A DNA stretch of 9,727 nt, from positions 1 through 9,727 of the forward strand of contig QIJI01000237.1 in assembly GCA_003231795.1 (NCBI GenBank). The letters run 5' to 3'. The notes beneath the pieces are model-generated. The model was not told where the DNA came from. It worked only from the letters and a program-made list of their open reading frames with translations, and did not search any database. Shown one piece after another: positions 1-6,036 of the stretch. The translations under genes were made by a program, and so were the position numbers. The first letter of the stretch is position 1. The number at the start of each line of letters is the position of its first letter. The DNA is from Gammaproteobacteria bacterium (GTDB lineage: Bacteria; Pseudomonadota; Gammaproteobacteria; GCA-001735895).

Positions 1-822
1 GAATAGGTCAATATTTTCTGTGCCATCGGCTATCGTGATTTCCAGCGCCAGAATACCACCTCGACTCAAGGTGCCGGGCAGGTAAGTCATACTGCAATTG
101 CTAAGCTGCGATATCACGGTCGAGGCAGTTCCACCCGGCGGTGTCGGTTGAATAGCTGAAAATCCATAACCACTGTAACGAATAATCGTTCCTGTGCTCG
201 GATTACAGACATAGCTAACCGGATCTTCGATCACGAAAACACGCTGTCCGGGCGACTGTTGAGAAAACTGGAATGACGGAATTGTGATGACGGATTCATT
301 CGTATAAGTTATCGACGAATCCAGCATCAAACCACCGGTCGGAGTCACTATTCCGGGGCCGGGCGCGATCACTGTCGCTGCGCTGGCATAAATTGCAGGC
401 GACGTGTTGTAGATAACAATGCGGTGATTGGCCCCAAACGAACCCAGGCCATGAAACTGACCGAGTAAATTAAAACTCGTATCGGCCGCGCCGAAATCGA
501 GGATATCCGTTGCATCTCCAAACCCGGTCTCGTTTTCGTCACGGTAACGCGCGCCGTCGACTATATTGACCATCTCCACTGCGCTACTGCCAGCAAAGGT
601 AGTCGTGCGTATACTGTTCGGTAGTGCGCGCCGGATTTCGCGCGCGATATGCCGCAATGCCATTTCGCCCTGGTCAACCAGTTGCTGGCGCCGAACCTGA
701 TCACGGTATGCCTCGATCGGTTGCACAATCAATAACCCGGCACCACTGGCCAGTATCCCGAGAATCACTACCACAACGATGAGCTCGATCAGTGAAAATC
801 CAGACTGTTTTACGTGCGGCAT
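1..822 (-). CDS. mshO: MshO-like minor prepilin, 3' end cut by window edge
   Basis: An open frame of 274 codons runs from ATG at 822 to the window edge with no stop, so the C-terminus is missing, probably by only a few residues. The N-terminus is a class III prepilin signal: an 8-residue leader MPHVKQSG, cut before FSLIEL, with Glu5 of the mature protein, then a hydrophobic helix to about residue 34. The body carries a pattern I associate with MshO: V-F-V-I-E-D-P-V-S-Y-V-C (about 201-212), then RYSGYGF, a second Cys (about 250) and a final beta-strand stretch LALEITIAD. The two cysteines could pair. The start lies 2 nt after the mshD stop with no Shine-Dalgarno, which suggests translational coupling. 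The likely role is a minor pilin at the pilus tip or in the initiating complex. The prepilin class is certain; the MshO name rests on position and this motif, recalled rather than searched. Confidence 0.8.
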   Translation of the reverse strand, partial: MPHVKQSGFSLIELIVVVVILGILASGAGLLIVQPIEAYRDQVRRQQLVDQGEMALRHIAREIRRALPNSIRTTTFAGSSAVEMVNIVDGARYRDENETGFGDATDILDFGAADTSFNLLGQFHGLGSFGANHRIVIYNTSPAIYASAATVIAPGPGIVTPTGGLMLDSSITYTNESVITIPSFQFSQQSPGQRVFVIEDPVSYVCNPSTGTIIRYSGYGFSAIQPTPPGGTASTVISQLSNCSMTYLPGTLSRGGILALEITIADGTENIDLF

Positions 823-824
823 GA

Positions 825-1283
825 TTAGTAGTCCGTCCGGTAGGCGGTCAGGGTGACACCGGAAATAGCCGCATGTGTAACATTAATGTTAATGCGCATA
901 GCCGGAACCGTCCCGTTCAGCATGGCCCCGCCAACTGTCACGGTAACCGCGAAAGCGCTTAATGCGCCTATCGCAGTATTGTCCTGCCGGCGCACCTCGG
1001 TGGTGGCGAGACTGTTATAGTCCTGCACATCGTTATAGATACTGCGATCGGTTCCTTCACCTTCGTCGGAGCCTGTCTCCGGGAGTGCCGGGTCATCGAA
1101 AGCCTTGAGCATAACTTCTTCCATATAAGCTTCGGCTATTGTGGTTGCCTGCTGCTGAATTATGGGATCGGCACTACCTCGAATCATGCTGCCAAACACA
1201 TTCAACAATGCCGCCGCCGCAATGCCGATGACGATAATCGTGATCAGGATCTCGATCAGCGTGAAGCCTGAGAATTTTCGCAT
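825..1283 (-). CDS. mshD: MshD-like minor prepilin
   Basis: A protein of 152 aa with a very short prepilin leader, MRKFSG, cut before FTLIEIL. Glu5 is kept and the hydrophobic helix spans about residues 7-30. The frame is open up to 1331, but ATG 1283 is chosen because it gives a normal basic leader and lies 3 nt past the mshC stop; the longer start would put a 22-residue leader inside mshC. The body resembles GspI/PilV/MshD minor pseudopilins: a helical stretch with QQQATTIAEAYMEEVM, an acidic Asp/Glu/Gly loop near 75-85, then beta-rich C-terminal strands. It has no cysteines, unlike its neighbours. It sits between mshC and mshO in one transcription unit. The prepilin class is clear; the MshD name comes mainly from order. 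Confidence 0.8.
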   Translation of the reverse strand: MRKFSGFTLIEILITIIVIGIAAAALLNVFGSMIRGSADPIIQQQATTIAEAYMEEVMLKAFDDPALPETGSDEGEGTDRSIYNDVQDYNSLATTEVRRQDNTAIGALSAFAVTVTVGGAMLNGTVPAMRININVTHAAISGVTLTAYRTDY

Positions 1284-1287
1284 GTTA

Positions 1288-1788
1288 TTAGAGCGCCTCG
1301 ACAAACCCGGACGTATGCACGTCAAAGTCATAGTCAGTCGTGCCGTCGGTTACCCGGTAGCCCGAAAACCCTTCAAGGCGAAATCCCCAGGCATCAAATG
1401 TGATGGTCGTGGGCCCGCCACCAGGATTCGGGGCCAGTGAAAAACCAGCCGGAATATTGGTATTCTGATAAGCAACCCCTCGATTTGCCGGGTTTGGAAC
1501 GGCAAGCGTAAAGCCACCAGTAGTACAGTCTGTTGCGTGCTGAAAAATTTGATAACTATCGGTAGCAGTATCGATGTTCACCTGCACTTCGCAGCCGGTA
1601 ACAACCGCAAGCTTTTGCGCAAATCTCACCGCGCTCACAGTATCTTCGTAAAACCCGCGCGCGGCAAAACTGTCCTGGTCGCCAAGATTCCCCAACGCAA
1701 CAACCGCGAGAATGCCGAGCAATACGATCACCGTAATCAACTCGACCAGAGAAAAACCTGAATTGTGATAATTTTTTACTACAATCAT
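1288..1788 (-). CDS. mshC: MshC-like minor prepilin (GspH/FimT type)
   Basis: A 166-aa prepilin. An 11-residue leader MIVVKNYHNSG precedes FSLVELI, with Glu5 of the mature chain and a hydrophobic helix to about residue 33. The following region (FYEDTVSAVRFAQKLAVVTGCEV, in parts) is typical of GspH/FimT pseudopilins. The C-terminal part has a T-x-T-F-D-A-x-G-F strand (about 128-136), common in MshC and GspH. Cys66 and Cys88 could form a disulfide. This is the first gene of the minus-strand minor-pilin cluster and starts divergently from the mshA-like gene across a 157-bp AT-rich gap. No convincing Shine-Dalgarno is visible; a short inverted repeat lies directly before the ATG. The role is probably pilus initiation or tip formation. 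Confidence 0.8.
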   Translation of the reverse strand: MIVVKNYHNSGFSLVELITVIVLLGILAVVALGNLGDQDSFAARGFYEDTVSAVRFAQKLAVVTGCEVQVNIDTATDSYQIFQHATDCTTGGFTLAVPNPANRGVAYQNTNIPAGFSLAPNPGGGPTTITFDAWGFRLEGFSGYRVTDGTTDYDFDVHTSGFVEAL

Positions 1789-1789
1789 G

Positions 1790-1801
1790 TGACTGAAGTC
1801 A
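1790..1801. promoter_or_regulatory. Short inverted repeat just upstream of mshC
   Basis: TGACT and AGTCA flank a 2-nt centre, a perfect 5-bp inverted repeat that ends one base before the mshC start codon. It sits where a ribosome binding site would be expected and none is seen. It is too tight to be a good hairpin; it could be a protein site, or chance. Confidence 0.25.
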
Positions 1802-1885
1802 TATATTTGAGCCGAAATTCATAAAATTTCACAGTTTAAAATATAAAAAAATCATTTACTTATAGAATATATCAGCTATATTACT

Positions 1886-1906
1886 TTAAGTTACTGACTA
1901 ACTTAA
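1886..1906. promoter_or_regulatory. Perfect 8-bp inverted repeat, candidate operator of the pilin promoter
   Basis: TTAAGTTA (1886-1893) and TAACTTAA (1899-1906) are exact reverse complements around the 5-nt centre CTGAC. The repeat lies in the divergent region between mshC and the mshA-like gene, just upstream of a candidate -10 box at 1913-1918, so a bound dimeric regulator would cover the -35 position. What binds it is unknown. In such AT-rich DNA some chance symmetry is expected, but 8 of 8 matched pairs is strong. Confidence 0.45.
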
Positions 1907-1912
1907 TTAAAC

Positions 1913-1918
1913 CATAAT
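1913..1918 (+). promoter_or_regulatory. Candidate -10 box for the mshA-like gene
   Basis: CATAAT matches the sigma-70 -10 consensus at five of six positions and lies 27 nt before the ATG, giving a short leader that still contains the ribosome binding site. No good -35 is seen 16-18 bp upstream, so the promoter may be activator dependent, or the call may be wrong. I saw no sigma-54 type -24/-12 pair. Confidence 0.3.
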
Positions 1919-1931
1919 ATTACTCTACTCT

Positions 1932-1937
1932 GGGGAG
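1932..1937 (+). promoter_or_regulatory. Ribosome binding site of the mshA-like gene
   Basis: GGGGAG lies 8 nt before ATG 1946. It is the best Shine-Dalgarno among the pilin-type genes in the window, as expected for an abundantly made subunit, and it supports the chosen start. Confidence 0.7.
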
Positions 1938-1945
1938 TTTAAAAC

Positions 1946-2356
1946 ATGCAAAAGTCACAAAAAGGTTTCACGCTGGTAGAACTGGTAGTGGTTATCGTTC
2001 TACTGGGAATTCTGGGCGTAACCGCCCTGGGTAAGTTTCAGGATCTGTCTGGCGACGCGACAACAGCCGCCAATGCCGGTATCGCTTCTGAAATGTCAGC
2101 CGCTTCATCTATCAACTACGCCAAATCGATCGTCGATCCCGGTAATGAAGACGCAACGATTGACAGCTCGACAGTCTGCGATGAAGCCGACACCAATATA
2201 ATTGAGCTGTTCGCTGCCGGTTTTCCCGGAGTTCATAACCTCGCTGCAACAGCAAATGTTTGTACTGGACCAGGAGATACCATGGCCTGTACTGTCGCGG
2301 CAGATTCCACCCTGGGAACATCCGCTACAGCAACATTGATTTGCACCGGCGCATAA
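1946..2356 (+). CDS. mshA: MshA-like major type IV pilin, on the strand opposite the rest of the locus
   Basis: A 136-aa prepilin with a 7-residue leader MQKSQKG, cut before FTLVELVVVIVLLGILGVTALGK in continuous sequence, giving a mature protein of 129 aa with Phe1 and Glu5. The N-terminal helix is followed by a small, Ala/Thr/Ser-rich globular part typical of MSHA pilins, with a helix SAASSINYAKS. Four cysteines (78, 106, 115, 133) could make two disulfides. It is the only gene on the plus strand and has its own ribosome binding site and terminator. It lies divergent from mshC and convergent with mshF, whereas known MSHA operons carry mshA in line with its neighbours. The major-pilin role is inferred from its separate expression signals and size; an mshB-type pilin cannot be excluded, since only one gene occupies the mshB/mshA place. 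Confidence 0.85.
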   Translation: MQKSQKGFTLVELVVVIVLLGILGVTALGKFQDLSGDATTAANAGIASEMSAASSINYAKSIVDPGNEDATIDSSTVCDEADTNIIELFAAGFPGVHNLAATANVCTGPGDTMACTVAADSTLGTSATATLICTGA

Positions 2357-2378
2357 CTCAGTTGCCAAAAATAGAAAA

Positions 2379-2403
2379 CCCCGCGCTCGTCGCGGGTTTT
2401 TTT
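2379..2403 (+). terminator. Rho-independent terminator of the mshA-like gene
   Basis: CCCGCG (2380-2385) pairs perfectly with CGCGGG (2391-2396) around a 5-nt loop and is followed by seven Ts (2397-2403). It starts about 23 nt after the pilin stop codon. On the minus strand the same stem is followed by only four Ts, so it may also act weakly on readthrough from mshF. Confidence 0.92.
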
Positions 2404-2471
2404 CGCCCGAAATAAATGCCATTAGTAATTGGAAAGGGACAGTGCGGCAATTATGGGGGAAAATCTTATGG

Positions 2472-2492
2472 CCTCGCCCGGGGCAGGCGGGG
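2472..2492 (-). terminator. GC-rich hairpin downstream of mshF, weak terminator candidate
   Basis: CCTCGCC (2472-2478) pairs with GGCGGGG (2486-2492) over seven pairs, one of them a T-G wobble, with a 7-nt loop. Read on the minus strand it lies about 22 nt after the likely mshF stop. The following bases contain only a short broken T run, so termination would be weak. The reverse strand of the pilin terminator further on could help stop transcription. Confidence 0.35.
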
Positions 2493-2514
2493 ATAACGGC
2501 AGTAGCGTGAAGAC

Positions 2515-2992
2515 TTAAGGTTCTGCGGTTTCGATGAAACCTTTGCGATTCAAACTTGCCGGATTGATTACTATCCACGTAGTCGAGAACTATCGCAAAG
2601 TAGCGATCGCCTTCCAAAAAACTCGCTTTATAAACCACGCGCTTGCGGTGCTTCAGATAATACCAGCCGGGCGCTGTGTTGCTGTCAATATCCTGTTCGA
2701 TTTCACCCTGGTATGCCGGCGGCAGCATTTGATACTCGGCCAGAAACACAAACGGATTGCCGCCATTGATTTCATTCAAGTCATTGAGCCGGCCTTTGAC
2801 CGCATAGGTCGCAAACACGACCGCCAACGATGAGTCGATAATGCGCTTGGTTTGCTGAATTGAGCTGCGCTCGACGCTCTTCTGCGTATCGTCCAAATAA
2901 GATAAAAACACCAGGATCGCAATCAGGATCAGAAGCGCCATCATGCGCAGCCGGAATACGATCGCTCCTGGACGGGAGCCGATGGTGTTCAT
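2515..2992 (-). CDS. mshF: MshF-like small membrane protein, with a probable frameshift near the 3' end
   Basis: The start ATG at 2992 overlaps the mshG stop (ATGA). The first 150 residues read well: a basic N-terminus, one membrane helix (about 15-31), then a periplasmic domain with a coiled part and a beta-rich end containing D-x-N-x-S-G-x-F. Size and position after mshG point to MshF, an accessory protein of unclear role. In the opening frame there is no stop until 2105, and the frame would run through the terminator and antisense to the whole 3' part of the pilin gene. After about 2543 that frame uses rare codons (AGG, CGA, AGA), while the +1 frame gives common codons and ends KGFIETAEP then TAA at 2515. 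I therefore place the end at 2515, assuming a one-base shift near 2540-2560. The shift could be a sequencing error, a real mutation, or my misreading of the end. Confidence 0.6.
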
Positions 2993-4212
2993 CTACCTGC
3001 TAGCTGCGCCAAATCCCACATCGGCACAAAAATACCCAGCGCCAGCACCAGAACCATGGCACCGACAACGACATAGATCAGCGGTTCGATACGATCTGAC
3101 AGGGTTTTGACATCGTAATCGACTTCTTCTTCGTAAAAGTCAGCGATAAACGACATCATTTCGTCGAGATTTCCCGCCTCTTCCCCGACTGCAAACATCT
3201 GCATCACTACCGGCGTAAACATCCCCGTTTGCTGCGCGGTACGAGTCAGTGCTTCGCCTCGCTCAATGCCCTCACGCATTCCATTGACGTGGCTTGAAAT
3301 GAAATCATTACCAATCGAGCGCGAAATCACCCCCATGGCCTGAACAATGGGAACGCCGGCGCTATAAGCCATTGAAAATGAGCGCGCGAAACGTGCCATA
3401 AACGAGCGGTGCAGGATTTCGCCAATAATGGGCACGTCGAGAATGAATTTATGCCATTTGTAGCGCCCGTCAATCGTATTGATGTAACGCTTGAAACCAA
3501 CGAAAGCACCGATCAGCCCACCCAGAAGAAACATCCAGTACTCGACAAAAAAATTCGACGTATTCAACAATAATAGGGTTTGCCACGGTAATTCCAGCTT
3601 GTTGGCTTCGAAAAAAGAGGCAAACTTTGGAATCACGAACAAGTTGACGATTGTCATCGCAATTGCAATCGCGATGATAACCGTGGTCGGATAGCGTAAC
3701 GCGGTTTTGATGTTTTGCGTAATGCGCCGGTTGCGGTCGATATATCCGCCCATCAAAGAAAACGACTCTTCCAGGCGACCGGTATCTTCACCCACCTGGA
3801 TCATGCTGATATACAGATTGGAAAAAACCCTGGGATGGCGGGCAAAGGCAATCGACAGGCTACGCCCTGATTCGAGTTGTTCTAGAATATCGTGTAATGA
3901 TTTAATCATCAGTGGATTTTCGATCGACTCGAGAATACCGGAAATGGCCCGCGTAATCGGAATGCCGGATTTGATCAGCGCGCTCATCTGGCGCGTAAAC
4001 ATCAACAACTCCTCGATGCTGATTTTGTGTAAATTGAAGCGCTCCTTGAACGCTTCGAAAATATCGATGCTGACCTGTTTTTCAATAATGGAAATCGGAA
4101 TCACGCCGCGATCCATCAACAGCCCCGCAACCGCGGTACTGTTGGCGCCTTCGATTTCACCGTCGATTAATTGACCGTTATTACCTCTCCCCTTGAATTC
4201 GTAAGAGGGCAT
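2989..4212 (-). CDS. mshG: MshG, inner-membrane platform protein of the pilus (GspF/PilC family)
   Basis: A 407-aa protein, normal length for the family. The N-terminal segment (Y-E-F-K-G-R-G, about 4-10) starts the cytoplasmic part. Two GspF domains follow, about 70-195 and 273-397, each with the family motif G-E-x-x-G (V-G-E-D-T-G-R at 140-146 and V-G-E-E-A-G-N at 342-348). Membrane helices are at about 175-195, 225-242 and 377-397. Platform proteins of this family sit in the inner membrane, touch the extension ATPase and move pilins into the growing fibre. The ATG overlaps the last base of the mshE stop (TAATG), and its own stop overlaps the mshF start (ATGA), so translation is probably coupled along mshE-G-F. 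Family membership is certain; the MshG name comes from the context. Confidence 0.93.
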   Translation of the reverse strand: MPSYEFKGRGNNGQLIDGEIEGANSTAVAGLLMDRGVIPISIIEKQVSIDIFEAFKERFNLHKISIEELLMFTRQMSALIKSGIPITRAISGILESIENPLMIKSLHDILEQLESGRSLSIAFARHPRVFSNLYISMIQVGEDTGRLEESFSLMGGYIDRNRRITQNIKTALRYPTTVIIAIAIAMTIVNLFVIPKFASFFEANKLELPWQTLLLLNTSNFFVEYWMFLLGGLIGAFVGFKRYINTIDGRYKWHKFILDVPIIGEILHRSFMARFARSFSMAYSAGVPIVQAMGVISRSIGNDFISSHVNGMREGIERGEALTRTAQQTGMFTPVVMQMFAVGEEAGNLDEMMSFIADFYEEEVDYDVKTLSDRIEPLIYVVVGAMVLVLALGIFVPMWDLAQLAGR

Positions 4213-5951
4213 TAGTCATCGATCTCCAGTACCGGAGCATGATCGAGTACGTCATCCGGTACTTCGCCGGCAAGGCGCAGCATTTCTTCAATGGAAGTCA
4301 GACCGTTAGCGGCATGTTCGTGTGCGACCATTACCAGTGGTTGATAACCGGGCGCACGCGCGGCCGCTTCGACAAATCCCTGCGAGTCATCGTGACGCAA
4401 TTTTTCCGCCAATTCGGCATTCATATCGAGCAACTCGTAAACACCCATACGGCCCTGGTATCCGGTTTCGCCGCATTGCTTGCAGCCACGACCTTTTTTG
4501 TACTGTTGGCCAGAAATATCAATTTTCAGGCTATCACTGAGCCAGCCAGATTCGAAATCTGTCAGCGTATAATCTTCGATACAACTGGTGCAAATCTTGC
4601 GTACCAGCCGCTGCGCGACGATGGTTCGTAGTGTGGTCGCCAGTAAATACCCGGCAACCCCCATATCCATCAAACGCGTCGCAGTCGATATCGTGTCATT
4701 GGTGTGCAAGGTAGATAACACAAGGTGGCCGGTCATGGCGGCGCTGACCCCGATTTCAACCGTTTCGGCGTCGCGCATCTCGCCCACCATTATGATATCC
4801 GGGTCCTGACGCAGGGCTGAGCGCAATACTTTGGCGAAACTAAGTCCAATGCGCGGATTGACCTGCACCTGATTGACGCGCTCAAGACGATATTCCACCG
4901 GATCCTCAACCGTAACGATTTTGGTTTCCTTGACATTAAGTTCCGACAACGCGGCATACAGCGTCGTGGTTTTACCACTACCGGTCGGCCCGGTAACCAA
5001 AATCATGCCATTGGGAAGATGAAAATTTTTGCGAAAGCGGCGCAGAATCTCATCCGGCATGCCCAGCACTTCCAGGTTCAGCGCACCGCGTGTCTGATCA
5101 AGCAGACGCATAACCACAGATTCACCATGCTGGACCGGCATGGTCGACAGACGCACGTCGATTTCGCGCCCATTTACAACCATGTGAAAACGGCCATCCT
5201 GCGGCAGCCGTTTTTCAGAAATATTGAGCCCGCACATCAATTTCAAACGTACGACCACAGCAGGGGCTATCTGCGTTTCTTTCATCACCTGCTCGTATAG
5301 CACGCCATCAACTCGCTGGCGTACGCGAATCACGTGTTGATCGGGTTCGATATGAATGTCAGAGGCTCCGACCTGAACCGCATCTTCGAATATCGATTGC
5401 AACAGTTTTGCCACCGGAGCATCGGTCATTTCGGTTTGCAGCAGGTCAGTTAAATCGGCTGCCGAGTCGGATAAGTCCTGTCCCAGCTCCGAAGCCAGTG
5501 CGCTGATTTCCTCGGTACGCCGATAAACCAGGTCGAAATTCTCCAGCAACGCGGATTCGCGCACTATCGCCAGGCTTACGGGTTTGTTGAGCTTGCCCTG
5601 GATTTCATCCAGTGCGTAGATATCGGTAGGGTCGGCCATTGCCACCAGGTAATCTTTGTCGCGATCTTCAAGTACCAATGCTCGATAACGACGCGCGATT
5701 GATTCGGGTAACAGCTTGGCGGCTTCATCGCTGTAGTTGTAGTTGGTTATGTCGATTAACGGAATTTTGAGCTGACTGGATAACAGCGTCAAAATACTTT
5801 TTTCATCGATCATACCGAGTTCGATCAGGGTTCCACCCAGCTTGCGCCCCAATTTCTTTTGTTCGCCCAGCGCAAATTTAAGCTGATCTTCGGTGATCAA
5901 TCCCTTTTCGACCAGCAAATCGCCGAGCCGTATTTTTTTGGTAAAGGCCAT
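4212..5951 (-). CDS. mshE: MshE, pilus extension ATPase with c-di-GMP-binding MshEN domain
   Basis: A 579-aa GspE/PilB-type secretion ATPase that powers pilus assembly at the cytoplasmic face. The N-terminus carries two back-to-back 24-residue MshEN motifs (8-31 and 37-60) separated by five residues: the first starts R8-L9-G10 and ends Q31, the second starts K37-L38-G39 and ends Q60. This matches the c-di-GMP-binding fold known from Vibrio MshE, and R8 and Q31 correspond to binding residues there. The ATPase core shows Walker A GPTGSGKTTT (321-330), an Asp box VEDPVEY (348-354), a Walker B region with DPDIIMVGEMRD (383-394), a His box GHLVLSTLHTND (408-419) and a zinc tetracysteine (C454, C457, C490, C493). 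The start is fixed by GAAGGAG 5 nt upstream. No key residue is missing. Confidence 0.95.
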   Translation of the reverse strand: MAFTKKIRLGDLLVEKGLITEDQLKFALGEQKKLGRKLGGTLIELGMIDEKSILTLLSSQLKIPLIDITNYNYSDEAAKLLPESIARRYRALVLEDRDKDYLVAMADPTDIYALDEIQGKLNKPVSLAIVRESALLENFDLVYRRTEEISALASELGQDLSDSAADLTDLLQTEMTDAPVAKLLQSIFEDAVQVGASDIHIEPDQHVIRVRQRVDGVLYEQVMKETQIAPAVVVRLKLMCGLNISEKRLPQDGRFHMVVNGREIDVRLSTMPVQHGESVVMRLLDQTRGALNLEVLGMPDEILRRFRKNFHLPNGMILVTGPTGSGKTTTLYAALSELNVKETKIVTVEDPVEYRLERVNQVQVNPRIGLSFAKVLRSALRQDPDIIMVGEMRDAETVEIGVSAAMTGHLVLSTLHTNDTISTATRLMDMGVAGYLLATTLRTIVAQRLVRKICTSCIEDYTLTDFESGWLSDSLKIDISGQQYKKGRGCKQCGETGYQGRMGVYELLDMNAELAEKLRHDDSQGFVEAAARAPGYQPLVMVAHEHAANGLTSIEEMLRLAGEVPDDVLDHAPVLEIDD

Positions 5952-5956
5952 TAGTG

Positions 5957-5963
5957 CTCCTTC
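5957..5963 (-). promoter_or_regulatory. Strong ribosome binding site of mshE
   Basis: Read on the minus strand, GAAGGAG ends 5 nt before ATG 5951. mshE does not overlap the gene before it, unlike most genes in this operon, and so has its own strong initiation site. Confidence 0.75.
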
Positions 5964-6001
5964 AACAGGATGTGCGGTTCAGTTAGCTTGCCAAATAGCA
6001 T

Positions 6002-6036
6002 TAGTGGTCGAACATTTAAGGATTGATGGACCACTA
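6002..6036. repeat. Inverted repeat between mshN and mshE
   Basis: TAGTGGTC (6002-6009) and GACCACTA (6029-6036) are exact reverse complements with a 19-nt spacer. The second arm overlaps the mshN stop codon (6036-6034). It lies in the 82-bp gap before mshE, the largest gap inside the minus-strand operon. No T run follows on the minus strand, so it is not a classical terminator. It might be an mRNA hairpin affecting stability or mshE expression, or an operator. Confidence 0.4.

Noticed and set aside
1284..1331. Longer start for mshD at 1331
   Set aside because: It would overlap mshC and place 22 residues before the cleavage site; ATG 1283 gives a normal leader directly after the mshC stop.
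2105..2514. Extension of the mshF frame to a 295-aa protein ending at 2105
   Set aside because: The added part crosses a strong terminator, is antisense to the pilin gene and has rare codons and Cys-rich low-complexity sequence. It is an accidental open frame.
3654..3680. Inverted-repeat-like string around GCAATTGC within mshG
   Set aside because: It comes from alternating Ala and Ile codons in the first membrane helix, so coding explains it.
4239..5300. Plus-strand open frames opposite mshE (for example 4239-4631 and 5019-5300)
   Set aside because: They are shadows of a strongly conserved gene; no ribosome binding sites or recognisable domains were seen.
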